The notes under the pieces are model-generated. The model saw nothing but the letters and a program-made list of their open reading frames with translations, had not been told where the DNA came from and did not search any database. A DNA stretch of 16,822 nucleotides from Erysipelotrichaceae bacterium. Lineage in GTDB: Bacteria; Bacillota_I; Bacilli_A; Erysipelotrichales; Erysipelotrichaceae. Location of the stretch: contig JAFZBT010000120.1 in assembly GCA_017561615.1 (NCBI GenBank), forward strand, positions 1-16,822, read 5' to 3'. Position 1 is the first letter of the stretch; the number at the start of each line of letters is the position of its first letter. This document shows, one piece after another, positions 6,748 through 13,524 of this stretch. The position numbers and the translations under genes are program-made.

Positions 6748-7852
6748 ATGGAACTGTATGAGATCAGACAGGGAATCAGCAACTGCGCCGAACGCTTTAA
6801 CAAGCTGAAGGAGTCTCTTTGACACCGCTGCCAGACAGAAGCGCAGTGAGGAAATAAGCCAGATGATGCTTCAGGACGGCTTCTGGGACGACCGCCGGAA
6901 GGCCCAGGGACTGATCAATGAAGCCAATCACAACAACGAACTGATCAGCCGGATGAAGGCGCTGGACAGCAGCATTGCCGACGTGCAGGCGCTATTGGCT
7001 GATCTGAAGGATGAAGGCGATCCGGAAATGATCATGCTGGTGGAAGAGGAATACCGGCAGATCGCCCGGGAATTTGAGGACTTCGAGATCGGCGTACTGC
7101 TGTCGCACCCCTACGACCAGTACAACGCCATCCTGGAACTGCATCCGGGAGCCGGCGGCACCGAGAGCCAGGACTGGGCGCTGATGCTGTACAGGATGTA
7201 CAGCCGCTACGCCGCCCTGAAGGGCTTCAAGGTAACGCTGCTGGATATGCTGGACGGCGAAGAAGCCGGCATCAAGTCCTGCAGCATGCTGATCGAAGGC
7301 TACATGGCCTATGGCTATCTCAAGGGTGAGCGGGGCGTCCACCGCCTGGTGCGCATTTCCCCGTTTGACGCCGGCGGCCGCAGGCACACTTCCTTCGCCT
7401 CCGTCGACGTGATGCCGGAATTCAACGACGACATTCAGATCGACATCAAACCGGAAGACATTGAGGTGGAGACTCACCGGGCTTCCGGAGCCGGCGGTCA
7501 GCACATCAACAAGACCGACTCGGCGGTCAGGATCATCCACAAGCCGACCGGCATCGTGACCACCTGCCAGTCGGAGAGAAGCCAGATCCAGAACCGCGAA
7601 CGGGCGATGAACATGCTCAAGAGCAAGCTCTACCAGCGCTACATCGAAGAGCAGGAAGCCCGGATGGCGGCCATCAAGGGCGAGCAGAAGAAGATCGAGT
7701 GGGGATCCCAGATCCGCAGCTACGTCTTCTGCCCCTACACGCTGGTCAAGGATCACCGGACTAATTATTCGGAGAACAACGTTGACCGGGTGATGAACGG
7801 CGAGATCGACGAATTCATCTACGCCTACCTCAAGAGCACGATCGAGAATTAA
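6748..7852 (+). CDS. prfB: Peptide chain release factor 2, made through a +1 programmed frameshift
   Basis: RF2 recognises UAA and UGA and triggers peptidyl-tRNA hydrolysis. Translation starts at ATG 6748, six bases after the secA stop, and reads 24 codons to CTT at 6817. The next codon is TGA (6820), so the ribosome must slip +1 to read GAC at 6821. The joined protein is 367 residues, normal for the family. It has the anticodon-like tripeptide SPF at 204-206 and the catalytic GGQ at 249-251, nearly the same numbers as in E. coli RF2. Without the frameshift the second frame would start at 6863 and miss the N-terminal helix. Low RF2 slows termination at the TGA and favours the shift, giving autoregulation, as known for the family. 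It is probably cotranscribed with secA. Confidence 0.97.
6808..6823 (+). promoter_or_regulatory. prfB programmed +1 frameshift site
   Basis: The site reads AAGGAG-TCT-CTT-TGA-C. An internal Shine-Dalgarno element lies three bases before the CTT slip codon, which is followed by TGA and C. It matches the E. coli site AGGGGG-TAT-CTT-TGA-C element by element, with the same spacing. Confidence 0.95.
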
Positions 7853-7858
7853 AATTTG

Positions 7859-7887
7859 TTTATTCTTGAAGCAATTCAAGTTATAAT
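7859..7887 (+). promoter_or_regulatory. Bactofilin promoter with a palindrome filling the spacer
   Basis: A perfect TATAAT is at 7882-7887 and a weak -35 (TTTATT) at 7859-7864. The 17-base spacer contains CTTGAAGCAATTCAAG (7865-7880), which has 6-bp arms and a GCAA centre. The position suggests a repressor or activator site. The hairpin could also be a weak terminator for prfB, but no T run follows it. Confidence 0.5.
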
Positions 7888-7916
7888 AAAGGAAAGGTAT
7901 AGAAACGGAGAGCAAT

Positions 7917-8510
7917 ATGAGTGAAATAATTAAGAACGAAGAAGATTTGGAAAAGATTATTTCAGACATGGACAACATTGACGGTCCGGACATGGCTGAT
8001 GTTCCCTTATTCCAGGAAACAGCCTTTGAGACACCGTTCGCTCATGCCGAAAGGCCCAAGACCACTTATACATCCAGAGTCACCTCAGGCGTAGATGACG
8101 AGACAACCGTCATCGGCGCTTCCACCGTAGTCAACAGCAATGTCACCTGCGGCGGCAACATTGAAATCAGGGGCTCCATCATGGGCAAGCTGGTCGTTCA
8201 GGGAACGGCAGTCATCTACGGAAGCGTAGAGGGCGACATCGAAGCCGGCGAACTCACCATCAAGAGCGAGGGCAAGGTCAATGGCAACATCGTCTGCCAG
8301 AACGACTTCACCATGGAACAGAACAGCAATACGGTCGGTAATGTCAACGCCAAGAATGCCTCGATCGAGGCTGCCATTCAGGGCAACGTCGACGTCGTTT
8401 CCGTTCTGAGGATCGGCGGTTCCGCCATCATCAACGGCGACATCACCGCGGAAAACCTGTCAGTAGACGGCGGCGCCGTAATCAACGGACGCCTGACGAT
8501 CAGACGGTAA
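7917..8510 (+). CDS. Bactofilin (first of a pair)
   Basis: Bactofilins polymerise without nucleotide into filaments that sit on the inner membrane and organise cell-wall or envelope enzymes. This protein has 197 residues. The first 60 or so are acidic and probably disordered (MSEIIKNEEDLEKIISDMDN onward). Next is the right-handed beta-helix core with the short repeating turns of the family: TTVIGASTVV, CGGNIEIRGSIMGKLVV, GSVEGDIEAGELTI, GKVNGNIV, and later AIINGDITAENLSVDGG. The ribosome site is CGGAGAG at 7906-7912. It lies 10 bases ahead of a paralogue that shares its promoter. The closest relative visible is that next gene. The cellular role in this organism cannot be read from the sequence. 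Confidence 0.9.
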   Translation: MSEIIKNEEDLEKIISDMDNIDGPDMADVPLFQETAFETPFAHAERPKTTYTSRVTSGVDDETTVIGASTVVNSNVTCGGNIEIRGSIMGKLVVQGTAVIYGSVEGDIEAGELTIKSEGKVNGNIVCQNDFTMEQNSNTVGNVNAKNASIEAAIQGNVDVVSVLRIGGSAIINGDITAENLSVDGGAVINGRLTIRR

Positions 8511-8520
8511 GGAGTAAGTT

Positions 8521-8964
8521 ATGAGCGAAATCATTGAAAACAGCAAGACCATAATCGGTTCATCAACCGTTATCGAAGGCCTGGCCGGGACGATCACCTG
8601 CGGTGGTGACGTCGAGCTGAAGGGCCAGTTCAACGGAACTCTGAAGTCTGAGGGCAACGCCTACATTTCCGGCTCCCTGCAGGGCAGCATCAAGGCCAAC
8701 GACATCCTGATCGTTGACGGCGCCAAGATCGACGGCACCATTACCAGCCGCGCCACCCTGACCGTGGAGAAGGGCAGCAAGATCTCTGCCGACCTGAAGG
8801 CCAAGAACGCCAGCATCGACGCTCTGGTCAACGGCAACATCGACGTCAACAATCAGCTGGATGTTCTCTCATCCGCTGAGATCAACGGCGCTGTCAATGC
8901 GGAGAGACTGTCAGTTGCGGCCGGCGCTCTGCTGGAAGGCAACATGGTCATCAAGCACAAGTAG
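8521..8964 (+). CDS. Bactofilin (second of a pair)
   Basis: A 147-residue bactofilin that is nearly all beta-helix, lacking the long acidic N-terminal arm of its neighbour. Both proteins start MSEII, then share IG-S-STV, TCGG, KAKNASI/NAKNASI, and a closing turn of the form AE-LSV-GA. This indicates tandem duplication followed by divergence. AAGGAG at 8509-8514 overlaps the stop codon of the first gene, so the two are cotranscribed and probably coexpressed in similar amounts. Paired short and long bactofilins could copolymerise or cap each other; that is inference. A hairpin terminator follows 25 bases after the stop. Confidence 0.9.
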   Translation: MSEIIENSKTIIGSSTVIEGLAGTITCGGDVELKGQFNGTLKSEGNAYISGSLQGSIKANDILIVDGAKIDGTITSRATLTVEKGSKISADLKAKNASIDALVNGNIDVNNQLDVLSSAEINGAVNAERLSVAAGALLEGNMVIKHK

Positions 8965-8988
8965 AGATCAGAACCGCAGAAAATGACG

Positions 8989-9017
8989 AAGGAACGGCAG
9001 AAGCCGTTCTTTCTTTC
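8989..9017 (+). terminator. Rho-independent terminator after the bactofilin pair
   Basis: GAACGGC (8992-8998) pairs with GCCGTTC (9003-9009) around an AGAA loop. The stem can extend outward by three pairs, one of them G-T. The tail TTTCTTTC ends at 9017. Confidence 0.8.
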
Positions 9018-9027
9018 GGTCAGGCAA

Positions 9028-9056
9028 TTGAATGAAGGGGGAAAACAGAGCATAAT
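9028..9056 (+). promoter_or_regulatory. Promoter of the dipeptidase gene
   Basis: TTGAAT (9028-9033), a 17-base spacer and CATAAT (9051-9056). Transcription would start about 23 bases before the start codon. It follows the bactofilin terminator, so this gene is expressed separately. Confidence 0.6.
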
Positions 9057-9085
9057 ACAGTTAATGAAAGACAGGAGGACCGCAG

Positions 9086-9745
9086 ATGACCGTTGACTAC
9101 CAGAACCGCGCCCAGATGGACGCATCCGGATTCGTGCTGCTGTCGGACTACGTTCCCGAGATAATCCAGGAGATCCGCTATTTCTCCAGCTTCAACTTCG
9201 TCGGTGACCCCATCGACGGCTATGAGGAGCCGGTGGCCATCATGACCAGGGAAGCGGCTCGGGCCGTCAAGGAGATCGCCAGCCGGGCGATCGTCTACGG
9301 TTACCGTCTGAAGGTCTTCGACGCCTACCGGCCGGCCAAGGCAGTCCGCCGCTTTGTGCTGTGGGGCATTGAGGATCTCGATCAGCGCATGAAGCCCTTC
9401 TTCTACCCCGACCTGGAGAAACAGGAACTGTTCGCTAAGGGCTACATCGCCTCCCAGTCTTCCCACAGCCGCGGCAGCACCATTGACCTGACCCTGCTGG
9501 ACATGTCCACCGGCAGGGAAGTGGACATGGGAAGTCCCTTTGACTACTTCAGCGAGATCTCCCATCCCGATAACCGTTCGGTTACCCAGGAGCAGTATGA
9601 TAACCGCATGTTCCTGCAGGACATGATGGTTAAGGGCGGCTTCCGGCCGTACGACTGCGAGTGGTGGCACTTCACGATGGAGAACGAACCCTATCCTGAC
9701 ACCTACTTCGAGTTTCCCAACTGCAGACAGTCGCTTAAACGGTAG
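9086..9745 (+). CDS. D-Ala-D-Ala dipeptidase, VanX/DdpX family (peptidase M15D)
   Basis: A zinc-dependent dipeptidase of 219 residues. All VanX active-site positions are present: SHSRGSTIDLTL gives zinc ligands His127 and Asp134, and CEWWHF gives catalytic Glu192 and ligand His195. DAYRP supplies the transition-state Arg82. The spacing of seven and three residues between these pairs equals that of VanX (116/123 and 181/184). No signal peptide is visible, so it should act in the cytoplasm on free D-Ala-D-Ala. AGGAGG (9073-9078) precedes the ATG. There is no vanH, vanA-type ligase or vanRS next to it, so a role in D-Ala recycling or peptidoglycan turnover is as likely as a role in glycopeptide tolerance. 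Its nearest neighbours are bactofilins, which suggests envelope context but is weak evidence. Confidence 0.9.
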   Translation: MTVDYQNRAQMDASGFVLLSDYVPEIIQEIRYFSSFNFVGDPIDGYEEPVAIMTREAARAVKEIASRAIVYGYRLKVFDAYRPAKAVRRFVLWGIEDLDQRMKPFFYPDLEKQELFAKGYIASQSSHSRGSTIDLTLLDMSTGREVDMGSPFDYFSEISHPDNRSVTQEQYDNRMFLQDMMVKGGFRPYDCEWWHFTMENEPYPDTYFEFPNCRQSLKR

Positions 9746-9759
9746 AAAAGACAAAACAA

Positions 9760-9787
9760 AAGCCTCCGGAATTCCGGAGGCTTCTTT
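9760..9787. terminator. Bidirectional terminator between the dipeptidase gene and telA
   Basis: AAGCCTCCGG (9760-9769) and CCGGAGGCTT (9774-9783) are perfect arms around an AATT centre. The plus strand continues TTCTTT, while the minus strand continues with a T-rich run (complement of 9751-9759). It can therefore end both convergent transcripts. Confidence 0.88.
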
Positions 9788-9799
9788 GTGTTTCGCTGA

Positions 9800-10939
9800 T
9801 TAATGCAGATTCTTGACTTCCAGCAGCTTGTTCCGTAATTCGGTTTCCAGCTTGCGGAGCTCGACCTCGGCGGCAGCGCGTCTTTCGCGGCCCTCGGTCT
9901 GGATCTTGAGAACTTCGTCCAGGGTCTCGATCAGGGACTTGTTGGTGAACTGCAGGGTCTCAAGTTCGACAATGCCCTTCTCGCTGGCTTCGGCAGTGGC
10001 GATGGTGCCCTGCTTCAGAGCTTCGGCATTCTTCTTGAGCAGTTCGTTGGTCATGGCATCGACGGCCTTCTCGGCTTCGATGGCTTCCTGAGAATGGGAC
10101 AGGCCCAGAGCGATGACCATCTGGCTCTTCCACAGCGGGATGGTGTTGACCAGGGTGGACTGGATCTTCTCAGCCATCAGGGTGTCGTTGTTCTGGATCA
10201 GCCTGATCTGGGGTGCCATCTGAATGGAGATCATCCGGGTGAGTTCCAGGTCATGGAGCTTCTTCTCGAAGCGGTTGATCAGGTTGGCGTAGTCGTTGGC
10301 TCTCTGGGAATCTTCGGTAAGACCGGTTTCCTGAGCGGTGGCGACCAGCTTCGGCAGTTCAACTTCCTGAGCGTATTTCAGTTTCTTCTGACCGGCCAGG
10401 ATGTACATGGTCAGTTCCTTCTTGTTGATCTCGTTCTTGTCGTAGAGTTCATCAAGCAGGGCGATGTCCTTCAGCAGCTGGATCTGATGGCCTTCCAGCA
10501 GATCGCAGATCTTGTTGACGTTGACTTCGGCCTTGTCATACTTGGCCTTGAGTCCCTGGACCTTGTTGGCAGACTTCTTGAACCAGGACTTGATGCCCTT
10601 TTCCTGATTGTCGATCTCAAAGCCCTTCAGTTCGACGACCAGGTCGGAGATCATGTCGCCGATCTGACCGAGGTCCTTGGTCTTGACGTCGTTCAGGGCG
10701 TTGGACGAGAAGTCGGCGACTTTCTTCTGGGCATCGGAACCGTAGGACATGATGATGTCGGTCTGGGTGATGTCGATCTTCTCAGAGAATTCATCGACCA
10801 TCTTCTGGTCGGCCTCTGTCAGCATGGAAGTGTCCAGCTTGGCCGGCTGAATGTCTTTCTTTTCCTGTACAACAGGCTGGTCCACAGCCTGATCGGCCTT
10901 GGATTCTAGTGTTAAAACAATTTCCTCATTATTATCCAT
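9800..10939 (-). CDS. TelA / toxic-anion-resistance family protein
   Basis: A 379-residue soluble, mostly helical protein of the TelA/KlaA family (PF05816; YaaN and YceH in B. subtilis). The diagnostic block lies at about 236-275, including MAPQIRLIQNND and NTIPLWKSQM. The chain begins with a 40-residue acidic, Gln-rich arm and is rich in coiled-coil patterns, for example 283-379. It has no signal peptide or membrane helix. Members are linked to tellurite, nisin or other envelope stress tolerance, but the mechanism is unknown. GGAGG nine bases ahead supports the ATG at 10939. It is the last gene of the minus-strand operon, 36 bases after the AAA+ gene, and may also have its own promoter. Pairing with an XpaC-type protein matches the xpaC-yaaN pair of B. 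subtilis. Confidence 0.9.
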   Translation of the reverse strand: MDNNEEIVLTLESKADQAVDQPVVQEKKDIQPAKLDTSMLTEADQKMVDEFSEKIDITQTDIIMSYGSDAQKKVADFSSNALNDVKTKDLGQIGDMISDLVVELKGFEIDNQEKGIKSWFKKSANKVQGLKAKYDKAEVNVNKICDLLEGHQIQLLKDIALLDELYDKNEINKKELTMYILAGQKKLKYAQEVELPKLVATAQETGLTEDSQRANDYANLINRFEKKLHDLELTRMISIQMAPQIRLIQNNDTLMAEKIQSTLVNTIPLWKSQMVIALGLSHSQEAIEAEKAVDAMTNELLKKNAEALKQGTIATAEASEKGIVELETLQFTNKSLIETLDEVLKIQTEGRERRAAAEVELRKLETELRNKLLEVKNLH

Positions 10940-10968
10940 TGATCATTTCCTCCATTGTTTTCTGTTTA

Positions 10969-10998
10969 ATTATATCTAACTTAAATCGAAGTCTTCAA
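10969..10998 (-). promoter_or_regulatory. Possible internal promoter for telA
   Basis: On the minus strand, TTGAAG (10993-10998) is followed after 18 bases by a perfect TATAAT (10969-10974), which overlaps the end of the AAA+ gene. The telA start lies about 30 bases downstream. It would allow TelA to be made in excess of its operon partners. Confidence 0.4.
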
Positions 10999-13000
10999 GC
11001 AGCAGAACGTCGATGGCGGCCTGGGGGTCGTTAAGAACGCGCTTGGACTGATTCAAGATAGCGGCTTCTACCATGTTGCGGGACAGACGGCCGTTGCCGG
11101 AACGGACGGAGTCGTTTTCCTGGACCTTGGTGAAGTAGGCGGTCAGGGCTTCGGTGGCTCCCTCGTCGATCTTGTATCCGGCGCTCTTGGCGTTGATCTG
11201 GGCGATGCCGAAGAGCTCCTCACCGGTGTAGTCCGGGAATTCGATCTGGTTGGGGAAGCGGGACTGCAGACCGGAGTTGGAAGTCAGGAAGGTCTTCATC
11301 TCCCGGGTGTAGCCGGCCAGGATGACGATCAGGTCCTCGCGGTTGTCCTCCATGGCCTTGACCAGCGTGTCGATGGCTTCCAGGCCGAAGGAGTCGTTCT
11401 CACCGCGGTAGAGCGAATAGGCTTCGTCGATGAACAGGATGCCGCCGATGGCGCTCTTGATGACCTGCATGGTCAGCGGCGCGGTATGACCGACGTACTT
11501 GCCGACCAGATCGCTGCGCGATACTTCGATCAGCTGACCGTTGGAGAGCACGCCGATGGCCTTGAGGTACTTGGCCAGGATGCGGGCGATGGTCGTCTTG
11601 CCGGTACCGGGGTTGCCGGTGAAGATCATGTGCTTGGAGACCTCAGTGGTCTTCAGGCCCTGGGACTTACGCAGCTGCTGAGCAGCGTAGAAGTCCTGCA
11701 GGGAGTAGATGTACTTCTTGACTTCGGTCAGGCCGACCAGCTGGTCGAGTTCCTTGCGGACTTCCTCGATGGCGTTGTCGACGATCACCGGAAGGTACTT
11801 GTCAAAGGGGTCGTCATTGATGAACAGCTGGTTGTCGCGGTAGCTGATCACGGCATTCTGGGTCTCGTTGACCAGATTCTGCAGCTTGTATTCGGACAGG
11901 CCGTTGTACAGCAGGGTGATCAGGTTGACCAGGAAGCCGGCGTTTTCGCCGTTGTAGCGGTCGCGGATGTAGTCGTTCATCGACTCATCGGCTTCCAGTA
12001 ACAGGTTCAGCGTGGTCAGGCAGCGGGTCTTCAGAGCGCCCAGCTTCCTGGGGAAGATCCTGATCATGTCATCAACGCTCAGATCCCGGGTAACCAGGGA
12101 ATCGGAGAGATTGTTGATGAAGCGGGAGCCGACGACGTTGAGCAGCTTGCTGGTCTTCAGCGAGGTGATGAAGATCAGATACTTGCCGGCAAAGCTCAGC
12201 TGCTTGATGGTGTTCTTGGCCAGCGAGTTGGTGGTCTCCACCAGCTGCTTGTTGTTGAGAATGTATCGCTTGGAAAGACTGAGCTTGCTTTCCAGAAGGA
12301 TCTCTTCGATATAGGTCAGATAGCTGGCTGAGCAGTACTGGATGTTGTCGAAGAGGATGACCTGACTGTTGTTGATGGCGCCGTAGAGGTCGATGATGAA
12401 GTTGTTCTCGTCTTCCTTGCTGGCGTATTTCTCCAGGTCGATGGTGGCGATGCTGTCATTGGCCATTAAGCCGTTGGCCTTGAGCTGCTTGACCATCTGC
12501 TCCACGGAAGTGTGGCGGCCGGTGTCGTTGGCGCCGGTGATCAGAATGGCGCAGTTGAGGCCGCTGGGCTGCTGGCCCATGACGAAGGGACGGCGGAAGG
12601 CCTTGGAGAGGGACTGCAGGTATTCGTCCTGGCAGAGCACTTCCTCGCCTACGGCCGCTTCGATGGCGGTGAATTTCTCGCCCAGGGAGTTCTGGTCGTA
12701 GACGATGTTGAGGCTTTCCTCCTTGCCCATGTCAAAATCGCTGCCGAAGTCGTCCTTCAGACTCTGCGACAGCTCGTCCAGTCCGCTGTCGGTGAAGAGG
12801 TTGTTGATCTCCTCAAACTGCTTGTTGATGATTTCGCTGTTCTGTTTCAGCTTTTCCAGTTCGGCGTCGAGATCCTCGCCGGTAAACGGGTTCTTTTTCA
12901 GGGTTTCCTTGTCTTCGGGAGTGAGCTTGCGGTTGGGGGCATCCTTGCCGAAGACCTTCTCCATCAGCTCTCTCTTCTCTTCTTCTCTTGACTTAGCCAT
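10976..13000 (-). CDS. Two-module AAA+ ATPase with CbbX/SpoVK-like C-terminal domain
   Basis: A 674-residue protein with three parts. Residues 1-100 are charged and helical. Residues about 110-310 look like a Clp-type AAA module in decay: the P-loop reads GANDTGRHT (156-164), with Arg in place of the essential Lys, and the Walker B end is ILFDNI (215-220), with Asn in place of catalytic Glu. Residues about 412-660 form an intact CbbX/SpoVK-type AAA+ domain. It shows LVGLTEVKKYI, Walker A GNPGTGKTT (462-470), Walker B ILFIDEAYSL (521-530), a candidate arginine finger Arg581 in LQSRFPNQ, and GRLSRN (637-642) as sensor 2. Such ATPases remodel or unfold partner proteins; CbbX acts on Rubisco, but no Rubisco gene is nearby. 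The start codon shares one base with the preceding stop (TAATG), with GGTGAG six bases upstream, so translation is coupled. The substrate is unknown; the neighbouring TelA and XpaC-like products are the natural candidates. Confidence 0.88.
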   Translation of the reverse strand: MAKSREEEKRELMEKVFGKDAPNRKLTPEDKETLKKNPFTGEDLDAELEKLKQNSEIINKQFEEINNLFTDSGLDELSQSLKDDFGSDFDMGKEESLNIVYDQNSLGEKFTAIEAAVGEEVLCQDEYLQSLSKAFRRPFVMGQQPSGLNCAILITGANDTGRHTSVEQMVKQLKANGLMANDSIATIDLEKYASKEDENNFIIDLYGAINNSQVILFDNIQYCSASYLTYIEEILLESKLSLSKRYILNNKQLVETTNSLAKNTIKQLSFAGKYLIFITSLKTSKLLNVVGSRFINNLSDSLVTRDLSVDDMIRIFPRKLGALKTRCLTTLNLLLEADESMNDYIRDRYNGENAGFLVNLITLLYNGLSEYKLQNLVNETQNAVISYRDNQLFINDDPFDKYLPVIVDNAIEEVRKELDQLVGLTEVKKYIYSLQDFYAAQQLRKSQGLKTTEVSKHMIFTGNPGTGKTTIARILAKYLKAIGVLSNGQLIEVSRSDLVGKYVGHTAPLTMQVIKSAIGGILFIDEAYSLYRGENDSFGLEAIDTLVKAMEDNREDLIVILAGYTREMKTFLTSNSGLQSRFPNQIEFPDYTGEELFGIAQINAKSAGYKIDEGATEALTAYFTKVQENDSVRSGNGRLSRNMVEAAILNQSKRVLNDPQAAIDVLLLEDFDLS

Positions 13001-13524
13001 TATCTGCTCACCTTATTCGTCAGAACCTGCAGACGGGCCAGCTTTGAGTTGTAAAGCAGCTTCTTTACCATCAGCAGGGCATCGTAGTAACCCTGCAGGA
13101 AACCGTCGACCGTCGCGGCGTTGACCTTGGTCTTGTATTCGTTCATGTCGTTGTTGACCGATTCCTCAACCGACTTGAGGTTGTTGGAATGGTTCTTGCA
13201 TTCCTCGATGTAGCGGGCGATGCACTGGGAATAGCCGTCCTTCTTGCTGGCGGGGTACTTGCCGTAGACGATGTTTTCCATGCAGGTGACCACCATCAGG
13301 TAGCGGGAGGCATAGTTGGTGCTCTCGATCGTCCGGTTGACGTGCGGAATGACTGAGCGGTAGGTAGAGGAAGTATAGCGGGATGATGTGCCGCTGGAGG
13401 TGCTTGAAGTGGTGCGGTTGACGGTGCGGGCAAATTCATTGACCGACTGATCAACGAAATCGCCGTTGTTCAGCTTGGCCAGCAGTTCGTCAAGGGAATC
13501 GTTCCAGCTCTTATTGGTAGCCAT
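13000..13524 (-). CDS. Unrecognised 174-residue protein of the XpaC-AAA-TelA operon
   Basis: I do not recognise a family. Residues 1-32 form an acidic amphipathic stretch. Residues 33-57 are very rich in Ser and Thr, a likely flexible linker. The rest, about 58-174, is mostly helical by pattern, with three cysteines (81, 101, 109) and a basic end. No membrane segment or signal peptide is seen. It is certainly coding: it shares one base with the stop of the XpaC-like gene (TAATG) and one base with the start of the AAA+ gene. Its ribosome site GGAGG lies inside the last codons of the upstream gene. This strict coupling suggests a fixed ratio with both neighbours, for example an adaptor between the membrane protein and the ATPase; that is inference. 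Confidence 0.85.
   Translation of the reverse strand: MATNKSWNDSLDELLAKLNNGDFVDQSVNEFARTVNRTTSSTSSGTSSRYTSSTYRSVIPHVNRTIESTNYASRYLMVVTCMENIVYGKYPASKKDGYSQCIARYIEECKNHSNNLKSVEESVNNDMNEYKTKVNAATVDGFLQGYYDALLMVKKLLYNSKLARLQVLTNKVSR

Noticed and set aside
4402..6825. An 807-codon open frame antisense to secA
   Set aside because: It mirrors the codon bias of secA, has a low-complexity Leu/Asp/Val/Gly composition, resembles no known family and has no ribosome site of note. The sense frame encodes an unmistakable SecA.
6863..6865. ATG 6863 as the prfB start
   Set aside because: It would drop the N-terminal helix. The 24-codon leader with a canonical frameshift site explains the upstream frame fully.
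7865..7880. Hairpin CTTGAAGCAATTCAAG as a prfB terminator
   Set aside because: Only six AU-rich pairs and no T run after it; the TATAAT directly downstream fits a promoter better.
10094..10909. A 271-codon plus-strand frame opposite telA
   Set aside because: Repetitive Leu/Val/Asp/Gly composition with no domain. telA on the other strand has family motifs and a good ribosome site.
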